Below, one piece after another: positions 12,679 to 20,756 of a DNA stretch of 23,199 nt (the first letter of the stretch is position 1; the number at the start of each line of letters is the position of its first letter). Position numbers and translations under genes: made by a program. Below the pieces are notes generated by a model. The model had not been told where the DNA came from, made no database searches, and saw nothing but the letters and a program-made list of their open reading frames with translations. The stretch is from Anaerolineales bacterium UBA6668 (lineage in GTDB: Bacteria > Chloroflexota > Anaerolineae > Anaerolineales > UBA6668), in assembly GCA_002455215.1 (NCBI GenBank), contig DKKK01000012.1, positions 4,325 through 27,523 on the forward strand, written 5' to 3'.

Positions 12679-14838
12679 GTGAGCGCCATCGTTCCTGACT
12701 ACTCTAAACCTATCGCTAAGCACTTGCAGTTAAAGCCAACACAAGTTGCCGCCGCAATTTTGCTATTTGATGATGGCAACACCATTCCTTTTATTGCTCG
12801 TTATCGCAAGGAAAAAACTGGCGGGCTAGATGAAGAGAAATTGCGGCAAATTGAATTGGAGTTGGCTCATCTCCGGTCGTTGGATGAACGCCGCGAAACC
12901 GTACTAAACAGTATTCGTGAGCAAGGAAAACTCACAACGGAACTGGAGCAACAAATCTTAGCGGTACAAAACAAAACAGATTTAGAAGATTTGTACGCGC
13001 CATACAAACCGCGCCGCCAAACACGTGCCAGCATTGCAAGAGAACGCGGGCTGTTACCCTTGGCGGAACTGATACTCAAACAGCCCGGCACAGGCGCTAG
13101 CCCCGAAGAAGCGGCACGCGCTTTCATTAGCGAGCAAGTTCCTGATACGGCATCTGCTTTAGCAGGCGCTTGTGACATTTTAGCAGAGCAAATTGCTGAC
13201 ACGCCACAAGTTCGCCGGGCGGTACGCGAAAAAGCCTTCAAGTGGGGCTTGTTATGTACGGCGATTGTCAAGGATGCCAAAGACGAAAAACGTGTCTATG
13301 AGCAATACTATCATTGGGAAATGCTCATTGAAAGAGTGCAAAACCACATGGTGCTGGCTGTCAATCGTGCCGAAAAGGAAAAAGTCCTGCGAGTGTGGGT
13401 AGATATCTCGGAGCGTGACTGGCGACAGGTGCTCGAACGCGACTATCGCATCAACCCCAAGTCGGCATGGGCGGAGTACATGCGCCAAACACACACCGAC
13501 AGCGCCCAGCGCCTGCTTTTGCCAGCCATTGAACGAGATGTGCGCCGCGAACTGACCGAAAAAGCAGAAGCCCATGCCATCCAAGTATTTGCCGAAAACT
13601 TACGCGGACTGCTTACCCAACCACCATTGGCAGACCGCGCCATTCTGGGTATTGACCCGGGCTTCCGCACGGGTTGTAAAGTGGCGGTCATTAATGCACA
13701 CGGCAAACTGCTCGCCAAAGCCACCATTTATCCCCATGCCCCGCAAAACGATGTCGAGACAGCCACCCGCATGTTACTCACTCTGGTGGAAAAATGCCAT
13801 GTCAGTCTCATCTCCATTGGCAATGGGACAGCCTGCCGAGAGACTGAGCAATTTGTGGCACAAGCCATTCGGCAAAGCAACCAGCCAGACTTGCACTACC
13901 TAATTGTCAATGAAGCGGGGGCAAGTGTGTATAGCGCCAGCCCCCTCGCACGCGCCGAAATGCCCGACCTAGATGTTTCAATGCGCGGTGCAGTCAGCAT
14001 TGCCCGCCGTGCGCAAGACCCGTTGGCTGAGCTTGTTAAAATTGACCCCAAAAGCATTGGGGTTGGTCTCTACCAGCACGATGTGGACGAAAAAGAACTG
14101 AACACAGCGCTTACCAACGTGGTAGAAAGTGTGGTGAACCGCGTGGGTGTGGATCTAAACACTGCTTCACCCAAATTGTTGCAATATGTGTCGGGCATCG
14201 GCGCAAAATTGGCGGAAAATATCGTCGCTTACCGCGATGAGCAGGGTCCTTTTATCTCCCGCCAAGCGTTACTAGATGTCAACGGCTTGGGAGCCAAGTC
14301 GTTTCAACAATCGGCGGGATTTATGCGTATTCGCAATGGGAGCAACCCCTTGGATGCTAGTGCTATCCACCCGGAAAGCTATCGCATTGCTGAAGGCATC
14401 CTGCAAAAGGCGAATATCCCGGCAGAAACCCCCAGTTCCGAGCGCGAGCCTGTACTCAAGGAATTTTTGCGCTTGCACAGCAAGGAATGGCTGGCAACGT
14501 TGTATGGAACGGGTGTCCCCACCATCACTGATATTCTGGAACAATTGGTTCGCCCGGGGCGTGACCCACGCGCTGACTTGCCACAGCCGGTTCTACGAAG
14601 CGATGTGCTTAGTATGGAAGATTTACATCCTGGCTTACATCTGAATGGCACGGTACGCAATGTAGTAGATTTTGGCGCTTTTGTAGATATTGGCGTGAAA
14701 CGTGACGGCTTACTGCACCGCCGTGAGTTACCCCGCAATGCCCACCTAGAAGTGGGGCAAGTAATTGATGTGGTGATTTTACAGGTGGATATTGAACGTG
14801 ACCGCATTGCGCTCGGCTGGGGACAGGCATCTCGCTAA
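12679..14838 (+). CDS. tex: Tex, RNA-binding transcription accessory protein
   Basis: A 719-residue Tex homologue, a cytoplasmic nucleic-acid-binding protein related to eukaryotic Spt6. The N-terminal helical region has the family pattern GNTIPFIARYRKEKTGGLDE (residues 30-49). Then come a YqgF/RNase-H-like domain (about 321-445; LGIDPGFRTGCKVAV), a helix-hairpin-helix region (about 484-550; VNRVGVDLNTAS, SGIGAKLAENIVAYR) and a C-terminal S1 RNA-binding domain (about 651-717; GTVRNVVDFGAFVDIGV). The length is slightly below that of E. coli Tex (about 770), mainly because it ends just after S1. The GTG start at 12679 is chosen because it fits the family N-terminus and AGGGGA lies 11 nt upstream. 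It is transcribed alone, facing the MoxR operon. Confidence 0.97.
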   Translation: MSAIVPDYSKPIAKHLQLKPTQVAAAILLFDDGNTIPFIARYRKEKTGGLDEEKLRQIELELAHLRSLDERRETVLNSIREQGKLTTELEQQILAVQNKTDLEDLYAPYKPRRQTRASIARERGLLPLAELILKQPGTGASPEEAARAFISEQVPDTASALAGACDILAEQIADTPQVRRAVREKAFKWGLLCTAIVKDAKDEKRVYEQYYHWEMLIERVQNHMVLAVNRAEKEKVLRVWVDISERDWRQVLERDYRINPKSAWAEYMRQTHTDSAQRLLLPAIERDVRRELTEKAEAHAIQVFAENLRGLLTQPPLADRAILGIDPGFRTGCKVAVINAHGKLLAKATIYPHAPQNDVETATRMLLTLVEKCHVSLISIGNGTACRETEQFVAQAIRQSNQPDLHYLIVNEAGASVYSASPLARAEMPDLDVSMRGAVSIARRAQDPLAELVKIDPKSIGVGLYQHDVDEKELNTALTNVVESVVNRVGVDLNTASPKLLQYVSGIGAKLAENIVAYRDEQGPFISRQALLDVNGLGAKSFQQSAGFMRIRNGSNPLDASAIHPESYRIAEGILQKANIPAETPSSEREPVLKEFLRLHSKEWLATLYGTGVPTITDILEQLVRPGRDPRADLPQPVLRSDVLSMEDLHPGLHLNGTVRNVVDFGAFVDIGVKRDGLLHRRELPRNAHLEVGQVIDVVILQVDIERDRIALGWGQASR

Positions 14839-14950
14839 CCAATTAATAATAAATTTCAATTAAAAATAGGTAGAAATTACTACTTGCCAAAAATCAGGAT
14901 TTGTCATATACTACTGGAGCATCTTCCTCAATCCCTCCCATTTCCCCCCT

Positions 14951-14997
14951 GTCCCCATGTTACTGACCCCTGCAATTTATTGCTTGAACATGGGGAC
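14951..14997. repeat. Perfect 11-bp inverted repeat
   Basis: GTCCCCATGTT (14951-14961) and AACATGGGGAC (14987-14997), 25-nt spacer. Not followed by a T-run; function unknown. The long spacer resembles that of the 12-bp repeat at 982-1030. Confidence 0.55.
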
Positions 14998-15061
14998 TTC
15001 CCCTTTAAATAGCCTAATTTAAACACCCCACAAACCCAACCCTTTGCGGGAATTTTCTCAA

Positions 15062-15128
15062 TATAAAAAAACAGCGCTTTCTCCTAAATGAAAAAAGCGC
15101 TGTTCGCCATTCGGCACTCACACCGAAA
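15062..15128 (+). repeat. Intergenic repeat copy C8, probable tex/moxR terminator
   Basis: The stem AACAGCGCTTT (15070-15080) pairs exactly with AAAGCGCTGTT (15094-15104) around TCTCCTAAATG-type loop sequence, followed by ATTCGGCAC and CACCGAAATA tail parts. It sits between the convergent tex and moxR genes and probably acts as a bidirectional terminator, though the T-runs are weak. Confidence 0.6.
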
Positions 15129-15152
15129 TAAACACGTTGTCAGCCGATGCAC

Positions 15153-16109
15153 CTAGCGGGGCACGTCCACCTGCCCTAATACACGGCGCAAAATGGTATC
15201 GGCAGTTAAGCCTTCAATTTCAGCTTCCGGTTTCAGCACCACCCGATGGCGAGCCGCTGGCATAAATACGGTCTTTATATCATCTGGAATCACATAAGCC
15301 CTGCCATTGATTGCGGCAAGTGTCTTGCTCGCGAGCAACATCCAAATCGCCGCCCGAGTACTCACGCCAAGCGTCAAATCTTTTGAATTGCGGGTCGCAT
15401 GTGCCAAGTCCAAGATGTAGTTGAGAATACCGGGTTCTACGGTAACTGCACGAATACCAGTTTGTGCCGCCGCCAGTCGCTCCGGCGATACTACCGCTTG
15501 CAGACCGGTTGCCACCAAATCATGTGCATCGAATCCGGCATGATAGCGATTCAACACTTCTAGCTCGGCAGATTTTGGGCTGTAAGGGATCAAAATCTTG
15601 AACAAAAAGCGGTCTAGCTGTGCTTCCGGCAGGGGGTAAGTACCTTCATATTCTAATGGGTTTTGCGTGGCAATCACCATAAAGGGTGCAGGTAGCAGGT
15701 GACGCTCACCATCTAGGTTAACCTGCTTTTCTTCCATTGCCTCCAATAATGCGCTTTGAGTTTTGGCGGGGGCACGGTTAATTTCATCCCCCAGTAAAAC
15801 ATGCGTAAAAATGGGGCCTTTGCGCAGTTCAAATTGAGATTTCCCCAGATTAAAGATGTTTGTACCCAAAATATCGGAAGGCATTAGGTCGGGGGTGAAT
15901 TGTACCCGCCGAAAATCAGCCTGCACCAAATGGGCAAGTGTTTTTGCCATGAGTGTTTTGGCGGTACCGGGTACGCCTTCGAGCAACACATGCCCACCAC
16001 TGAGCAGAGCCACCACCATCATTTCAAATGGTTCTTGCAAGCCAACCAAAACGCGCTCGGCTTGAACACACATGGCACGGTAAAGTAATTTCACTTCTGC
16101 TGGATTCAT
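15153..16109 (-). CDS. MoxR-family AAA+ ATPase
   Basis: A 318-residue MoxR AAA+ ATPase, a cytoplasmic chaperone-like enzyme thought to act on von Willebrand-type or membrane partner complexes. Walker A is GVPGTAKT (45-52) and Walker B is VLLGDEIN (104-111). The arginine-finger and sensor region includes [20 protein letters not shown], a MoxR hallmark; the C-terminal lid (about 210-318) has [11 protein letters not shown] and AYVIPDDI. It is the last gene of the operon; its ATG overlaps the stop of the DUF4350 gene (ATGA, 16106-16109). MoxR genes are usually followed by a DUF58 gene; none follows here, only the intergenic region with a terminator-like repeat. Confidence 0.95.
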   Translation of the reverse strand: MNPAEVKLLYRAMCVQAERVLVGLQEPFEMMVVALLSGGHVLLEGVPGTAKTLMAKTLAHLVQADFRRVQFTPDLMPSDILGTNIFNLGKSQFELRKGPIFTHVLLGDEINRAPAKTQSALLEAMEEKQVNLDGERHLLPAPFMVIATQNPLEYEGTYPLPEAQLDRFLFKILIPYSPKSAELEVLNRYHAGFDAHDLVATGLQAVVSPERLAAAQTGIRAVTVEPGILNYILDLAHATRNSKDLTLGVSTRAAIWMLLASKTLAAINGRAYVIPDDIKTVFMPAARHRVVLKPEAEIEGLTADTILRRVLGQVDVPR

Positions 16110-17266
16110 TTTATTTTCCTTTTCTCAATCAGTTCGCTCACTTGATGAGCCAATTTTAGCAGGTCATTTTGCGTAATGCGCGGGTCCTGTAAGTGGTGAA
16201 TCATTTTTCGCAGTGCCGGAATATCGGCATCTGGGCAGGTGGATTCCACCGCTCTCAGCCAATCATCTGTGGGCAAATCTGCCGGAATCCGGTAGCGCTG
16301 GCTATAGTCACGCTTCAAAGACTGCAAATAGTGCTGGGCAATGGTAGATTCTTGCTTTGCCCGCCGGAACAAATTGGCTATGGCAGAAACGTACTCTTTG
16401 GGCGCGCGCACTTCGGCAGTGGTGGGTAAGGGCAAGGTGCGCCCAAACGGTTTACCACTCAACCACAATGCCACTAGCAATATCACAACTGCCAGCAAAA
16501 ACGCCTTGCCGGGCGCAGTGCCATACAACGATTCAGTTAATCCTTTCGAATCACGGGGTTGTTCGCCATGATGAAACTCATCAAACCAAATAGGAGTCTC
16601 TGCCGGGTCGGAGAAGTTACTCGCGTATTCTATCAGTGACAATGCCAAACGCGGGTTGTCTTGCGCTTGCAAACCTGCATTGCTGAAACTATCGGTCAGA
16701 GTGGTCACCAACACTTGCCCTTCGCCATATCTAAACCAGATGGCGACAGCCCCCTCCCCATTGGTCAGGATATTTTGTAACTCGGCGTGCGGCGACTTCA
16801 GATAACGGCTCTTTGCCAAATCGGCGCGGCTGGTAACAGTTGGTAAATTGGGGGACACTGCCTGCTCATTTTCCACCAAAATCTCAATGTCAAACTGTTC
16901 CAGTAAAGCGCTACGCAAGTAAAAGGGGTCATCGGTCACCAATAGCAAGCGCCCGCCGGCTTTTACCCACGCATCCAAAGTTTCCAATTCTTCCGGCGTA
17001 AACACATCTTGCGGCTGGAAAATGCACAACAGGCGGGTTTCGGCTGGAATCAAATACCGCTGTGGGTTGCGGTTTACAATGGGGTAGCCCAACGCTTCTA
17101 ACCACAAGCGCACTGCGCGAGCGCCGTTGGGCTGGCTGGAAAAAGTAGCAAGCTCTGGCAGGAGTCGCTCATCCTGACGGCGCAGGCTTTCTGCCACCAG
17201 CCACACCGTCAGCACAAACAGACATGCCAATGCCGAACCAACTAGCCAATTGCGCGGGTTTCTCAT
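16106..17266 (-). CDS. DUF4350-domain membrane protein of the MoxR operon
   Basis: A 386-residue protein with an N-terminal membrane segment (about 7-25), an extracytoplasmic region (26-252) containing the DUF4350 domain ([17 protein letters not shown] at 47-63, [20 protein letters not shown] at 89-108), a conserved-looking FDEFHHG motif (228-234), and a second membrane segment (253-270). A cytoplasmic helical tail (about 285-386) is rich in charged residues. DUF4350 proteins are common partners in MoxR operons; their molecular function is not established. It overlaps DUF4129 upstream (ATGA, 17263-17266) and MoxR downstream (ATGA), so the three are strongly coupled in translation. Confidence 0.85.
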   Translation of the reverse strand: MRNPRNWLVGSALACLFVLTVWLVAESLRRQDERLLPELATFSSQPNGARAVRLWLEALGYPIVNRNPQRYLIPAETRLLCIFQPQDVFTPEELETLDAWVKAGGRLLLVTDDPFYLRSALLEQFDIEILVENEQAVSPNLPTVTSRADLAKSRYLKSPHAELQNILTNGEGAVAIWFRYGEGQVLVTTLTDSFSNAGLQAQDNPRLALSLIEYASNFSDPAETPIWFDEFHHGEQPRDSKGLTESLYGTAPGKAFLLAVVILLVALWLSGKPFGRTLPLPTTAEVRAPKEYVSAIANLFRRAKQESTIAQHYLQSLKRDYSQRYRIPADLPTDDWLRAVESTCPDADIPALRKMIHHLQDPRITQNDLLKLAHQVSELIEKRKIK

Positions 17267-18357
17267 GCGTTTTGCTCCCGCAGTGCCAGCGCCAGTTGGC
17301 GGTATTGTGCAAAATCTTCATTGCTCAGGGTTTCGTAGCCATACCACACACGGTCAAACACGCTCACCACAGCGGATAAGCGCTGGAAAAGTTCGGGAGA
17401 ATGGCGCACCAAATTTAGGTATTCGCGGTTGGTGAGTGAGCGGTCAAAACGCAGGAAGTCGCGTTCTTGCAAAAAGAGCAACGCCGAAAGGTATAAATAA
17501 CGCACCGCCTGCCGCATATCCCCGGCTTCCATAAACGTTTGCGCCTGCTGGCTAGCTTGTACTCCGCTTAACAAACCGCGCTCGATAGCTTCTTCAGGAG
17601 AAAGCGTTGTTGAAGTGGTGCTGTTTTTTGCCAAGAGATATCCCACATAGCTCAGCACACCCACTACCACCCCAATTCCCAACCCAATGAGTAACCCCCG
17701 CATCAGTAATGGGTTTCGCACACCAAATTCAAAGAAAGGGTGGAGTATCATGCTGATAAAACCTGCCACGCGCTCCCAAAATTCTCTACCATTCTGCGAA
17801 TCAGTGGACGGATAATAGGTAAATTCCGGCTTTTGCAAAATTTCTTGCAATTGGTTTAAAGCGTCCGCCTTGCTTGGTTGTTGCACAGCCTGCGAGAGTT
17901 TTTCCAAATAGGCTTGGATGGCTTGGGAATCAGGGGTGACAGCCGTGAGAGCGCTCACCAACGGGGTAAAATCTACAACTAGAGCAGTACCATCTGGTAA
18001 TCGCACACTGCGTGTGGCACGCCAATCTGCCAAAAACGGTTGCGCCTGCACATCGGGCAGGGGAGATTGCGCCAGCCAAGTTTGGGTTTGCGCGATTAGA
18101 AGCAAAATTTCGTTTGCAGTACGCTGGATGGGGGGCGTTTGAGCTTGTGCCTGCTTAAAATTGCCGAAAAGCAGTCCGCACAAAATAAGCCACACAGCCC
18201 AACGGTAGCGTATCAACGGCAGGGAATATCCGACATGCGGGAAAATCGCAATAATTCTCTTAAGAAAGTCGGCGGAATTCGCTCTTTGTTGGTACGTGAG
18301 CCGAAGATAAGTTGTGCGGAAAAGAGCAGGTTCTCGCATGGTGTGTCTGTAGCTCAC
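17263..18357 (-). CDS. DUF4129-domain membrane protein of the MoxR operon
   Basis: A 364-residue protein. A hydrophobic segment at about 53-66 ending in AQAQ looks like a signal sequence or first membrane anchor. A predicted extracytoplasmic region follows, then a membrane segment around residues 214-240 (LLIGLGIGVVVGVLSYVGYL) and a C-terminal cytoplasmic DUF4129 domain with AVRYLYLSALLFLQERDFL, SLTNREYL and VFDRVWYGYETL, as in the C-termini of many transglutaminase-like proteins; no transglutaminase domain is present. The GTG at 18357 is 9 nt after the upstream stop; an ATG at 18339 is equally possible, and both leave a long N-terminal stretch before the signal, so the true start may be further in. 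It is part of the membrane-protein/DUF4129/DUF4350/MoxR operon. Confidence 0.82.
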   Translation of the reverse strand: MSYRHTMREPALFRTTYLRLTYQQRANSADFLKRIIAIFPHVGYSLPLIRYRWAVWLILCGLLFGNFKQAQAQTPPIQRTANEILLLIAQTQTWLAQSPLPDVQAQPFLADWRATRSVRLPDGTALVVDFTPLVSALTAVTPDSQAIQAYLEKLSQAVQQPSKADALNQLQEILQKPEFTYYPSTDSQNGREFWERVAGFISMILHPFFEFGVRNPLLMRGLLIGLGIGVVVGVLSYVGYLLAKNSTTSTTLSPEEAIERGLLSGVQASQQAQTFMEAGDMRQAVRYLYLSALLFLQERDFLRFDRSLTNREYLNLVRHSPELFQRLSAVVSVFDRVWYGYETLSNEDFAQYRQLALALREQNA

Positions 18358-18366
18358 ACCTACACG

Positions 18367-19428
18367 CTACATACCGGCGGAAGCCGCCACGGCAATAAAA
18401 GCCAACCCTATCCCAATGCCAAAGAAAACCGTGATGAGAGCAAAGACCATAAAGGACAAGCCCACCAGATAACCATAGTCCTGCATGCGTATCAGTTGCG
18501 GGTAGTGCTCATCGGCGGTGATGGCAAAGGCGTTTGGGGCTAGTGTGTTATTAGGGGCAAGGCGGGGCTGTGCCGCCATTTGAATATCCAAACCTTCGGT
18601 GCGAACTCGCAGGTCTAGATATACAGTGTTCATGTAAAAATTTGTAATCGGATACAAGATACCAAAGCTAATCAAGGTCGTAATTGTGACGTTCACTGCT
18701 TGTAACACATAAAGGGCATTTACTTGTAAGCTAATGTCGGTGTATTGTAGCAGAATAGCCAGGACGGTTGTTAGTACACCTTGCAAGGCATAGGTCAACA
18801 AGAAAGTGGTAGCCAGCAAGCCAGCCGACCACCAAAAGCGGCGGCGGGTCAAGCGCCAAGCTCGCCCCAAAATTTGCGGAAGCGGCAAATTTTCAAAGAC
18901 CAGCACGGGCGTGGCTATTGGCACAACAAAGCCTTGAAAAATCATCAGCAAACCCAGCCCTGAAATCCACCCTACCAATGGCACAATAAACCAAATAATT
19001 GCTAAAAAGTAAAACAAGCCGCTCAACAGCGTAAGCCCTAAAACTTTCCCCAATCGAACACGCAATTCGTGCCACAAAGTTCCCGCTTGAAAGGGGATAT
19101 TGCGCATACTAAGCCACATACACAATGCACACAGCGTGATTACGATACTTTGAATGATACTCTCAATCAATGAAATAGCCAAAGATAACCCGATTAGCCG
19201 AAAGTACATCGAGAAAAAAGTAGCTGAATCAAAAGTTCCGTTGGATTGGAGCGTATTCAAAAGGTCGGTATTGTTATTACCTACAAAAAAGCTTTGGACA
19301 ATTGCCGAAAGAATACCCAAACCAAGCAAGTAAGGAAACAGCACACGAAAATGCTTGCGGTATTGGCGAAAACCGCTATCAATAATTTCGGGTAAGCGCA
19401 AAGGGCGCAAGGACAAAAATGAGTTCAT
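18367..19428 (-). CDS. Multi-pass membrane protein, first gene of the MoxR operon
   Basis: A protein of about 353 residues with roughly six or more membrane segments. The N-terminal pattern LRPLRLPEIIDSGFRQYRKHFRVLFPY before the first segment is typical of the glycerophosphodiester-phosphodiesterase membrane-domain-like / DUF975-like group. A central segment has LPQILGRAWRLTRRRFWWSAG, which also recurs in such proteins. No catalytic motif is seen. Function is unknown; position suggests a role with MoxR, DUF4350 and DUF4129 in an envelope process. ATG at 19428 is preferred over the GTG at 19434 because a purine-rich GAGAGAA sits at a suitable distance. Nothing in the window encodes the DUF58 protein that often completes this set. 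Confidence 0.72.
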   Translation of the reverse strand: MNSFLSLRPLRLPEIIDSGFRQYRKHFRVLFPYLLGLGILSAIVQSFFVGNNNTDLLNTLQSNGTFDSATFFSMYFRLIGLSLAISLIESIIQSIVITLCALCMWLSMRNIPFQAGTLWHELRVRLGKVLGLTLLSGLFYFLAIIWFIVPLVGWISGLGLLMIFQGFVVPIATPVLVFENLPLPQILGRAWRLTRRRFWWSAGLLATTFLLTYALQGVLTTVLAILLQYTDISLQVNALYVLQAVNVTITTLISFGILYPITNFYMNTVYLDLRVRTEGLDIQMAAQPRLAPNNTLAPNAFAITADEHYPQLIRMQDYGYLVGLSFMVFALITVFFGIGIGLAFIAVAASAGM

Positions 19429-19495
19429 GGGCACAGTTCTCTCAATCTATTCTGATTTCGGTATGGCGGGGCTACCCATTGCCATGATGGATGCT

Positions 19496-19589
19496 GATAT
19501 TCGACATAGGTTATGTTTGGCACATGTGCTGAATATCGAATTGCGCTTTTGCTTTAAGGAACAAAGCGCAATTGACTTTTGGCATAGGT
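19496..19589 (+). repeat. Intergenic repeat copy C9 (best full-length copy)
   Basis: Plus-oriented and close to a consensus. Arms GATATTCGACAT (19496-19507) and ATGTGCTGAATATC (19524-19537) are inverted around AGGTTATGTTTGGCAC. The stem AATTGCGCTTT (19539-19549) pairs exactly with AAAGCGCAATT (19563-19573), with GCTTTAAGGAAC in the loop. The tail is TTTTGGCATAGG. It lies between the coiled-coil gene and the MoxR operon; a further degenerate part may extend to about 19650 (GTGCCAAAAA at 19640-19650). Confidence 0.78.
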
Positions 19590-19652
19590 AGCCTTCCTTT
19601 GGCTAACTTCTAAAAGCGCAACTTTCCCGTTTCTGTTATTGTGCCAAAAATT

Positions 19653-20153
19653 CTAATCTCCGCTGGGCAGTTCGCCGTCTTGAATGGGCATACGCGACTG
19701 GGCTTCATCTTGTTGTTCGACCAAGACATCAATACCATTGCGTACTTGTTGCAAAGTACGGTTTAAGCGAATTTCCAAGTCTTCTAAAGTGCGCAAGCTG
19801 TATTGGTCAGCTTCCTGCCGCAAACGCTCCGCTTCTTGGCGACCTTGTTGAATAATTTGGTCGGCTTTGCGGCGGGCTTCAGCCGTGATAAATTCCTTCT
19901 CGGTCAATTTTTCTTTTTCCACGCGTGCCAACTCGCGAATTCGCTCGGCTTCTTCATTTGCCTGCGCCAACATGCGGTCATGTTCGGCAAGCACTTTTTG
20001 CGCGCGGCGCACTTCTTCGGGTACAGATGACCGCATTTGGTCAATAATATCTACAATGCGGTCTTCATCAATTAATAATTTGCGTGAAAACGGCATTGAA
20101 CGAGCCGAATTCACCAAATCTTCTAAGCGGTCAATGAGATGTTGAATATCCAT
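19653..20153 (-). CDS. Coiled-coil protein downstream of coaD
   Basis: A 166-residue hydrophilic protein that is almost wholly helical. The stretch about 40-145 is a long coiled coil rich in Glu, Arg, Ala and Gln (AEHDRMLAQANEEAERIREL, then KADQIIQQGRQEAERLRQEA), similar to DivIVA-like or ATP-synthase-b-like stalks. No membrane anchor or enzyme motif is present. Similar small coiled-coil genes next to coaD are, to my memory, common in Chloroflexota; the function is unknown and a scaffold role is only a guess. ATG at 20153. A reasonable promoter of its own lies upstream, so it may be only partly coupled to coaD. Confidence 0.78.
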   Translation of the reverse strand: MDIQHLIDRLEDLVNSARSMPFSRKLLIDEDRIVDIIDQMRSSVPEEVRRAQKVLAEHDRMLAQANEEAERIRELARVEKEKLTEKEFITAEARRKADQIIQQGRQEAERLRQEADQYSLRTLEDLEIRLNRTLQQVRNGIDVLVEQQDEAQSRMPIQDGELPSGD

Positions 20154-20190
20154 AAAACTTTTGCAAATCGTGACGGGTCAAATCAAAATA

Positions 20191-20219
20191 AGTTTACTTG
20201 CGTTTTTCGATTTGTGCAA
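20191..20219 (-). promoter_or_regulatory. Candidate sigma-70 type promoter for the coiled-coil gene
   Basis: On the minus strand TTGCAC (20219-20214), 17-nt spacer, TAAACT (20196-20191). Four of six positions match consensus in each box, with ideal spacing. The expected start is near 20184, about 30 nt before the ATG. Confidence 0.45.
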
Positions 20220-20244
20220 GAAAACCATACATTGCAAGACAAAT

Positions 20245-20742
20245 TCAGTTTGAATCGTTTGCAAGTTCGGCATAGCGCTGTTGCAGGGCGGTTTGCACCA
20301 CTGCTGGAACCATCGTACTGACATTGCCATTGAGACTGGCGACTTCGCGTACAGTAGAACTGCTCAAAAAAGTATGTTGCTCACGCGTGATGAGAGAGAT
20401 CGTATCAATTTCTGGGCTTAGGCGCTGGTTTGCCAGCGCCATGCGAAACTCATACTCAAAATCAGAAAAAACCCGCAGTCCCCGTAAGATAAAACGGGCA
20501 TCCATTTTTTCACAAAAATCAACGGTCAGCCCATTGTACGCTACTACGCGGGTGTTGGGGATATGATTGACTGTTTGTTGCACCAAATGTAGGCGCTCTT
20601 CCAACGAGAAAAGCAGTTTTTTGGCGGGTCGGTCATATACGGCAATGACCAACTCATCGAACAAAGCCGAACCACGTGTCACAATATCAATATGCCCGTA
20701 ATGAATCGGGTCAAAGGAGCCGGGGAAAATTGCACGCCGCAT
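20245..20742 (-). CDS. coaD: Phosphopantetheine adenylyltransferase
   Basis: A 165-residue CoaD, which joins ATP and 4'-phosphopantetheine to give dephospho-CoA and PPi, the fourth step of coenzyme A synthesis, in the cytoplasm. The nucleotidyltransferase signature GSFDPIHYGHIDI (8-20) contains the HxGH motif (14-17). Lys42 in PAKKLLFSLEER, RGLR (87-90), EYEFRMALAN (96-105) and SSSTVREVASL (127-137) are all family-typical, and the length is standard. It starts 14 nt after the recG stop, so the two form an operon. In many bacteria an rsmD gene lies between recG and coaD; there is none here. Confidence 0.97.
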   Translation of the reverse strand: MRRAIFPGSFDPIHYGHIDIVTRGSALFDELVIAVYDRPAKKLLFSLEERLHLVQQTVNHIPNTRVVAYNGLTVDFCEKMDARFILRGLRVFSDFEYEFRMALANQRLSPEIDTISLITREQHTFLSSSTVREVASLNGNVSTMVPAVVQTALQQRYAELANDSN

Positions 20743-20756
20743 TCTCGTATTTCTCT

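Larger units (their letters stand above)
14839..15152. other. 314-bp convergent intergenic region, tex/moxR
   Basis: No gene. It contains an 11-bp perfect inverted repeat (14951-14997), a pyrimidine-rich stretch around 14930-14955, and repeat copy C8 with a strong hairpin (15070-15104) that probably ends both converging transcripts. Confidence 0.6.

Noticed and set aside
815..19589. CRISPR array as an explanation of the repeats
   Set aside because: Copies are kilobases apart, diverged, in both orientations, without regular spacers or cas genes.
19585..19610. TAGCC/GGCTA hairpin as a terminator of the coiled-coil gene
   Set aside because: The stem is only about six base pairs with no T-run on the minus strand.
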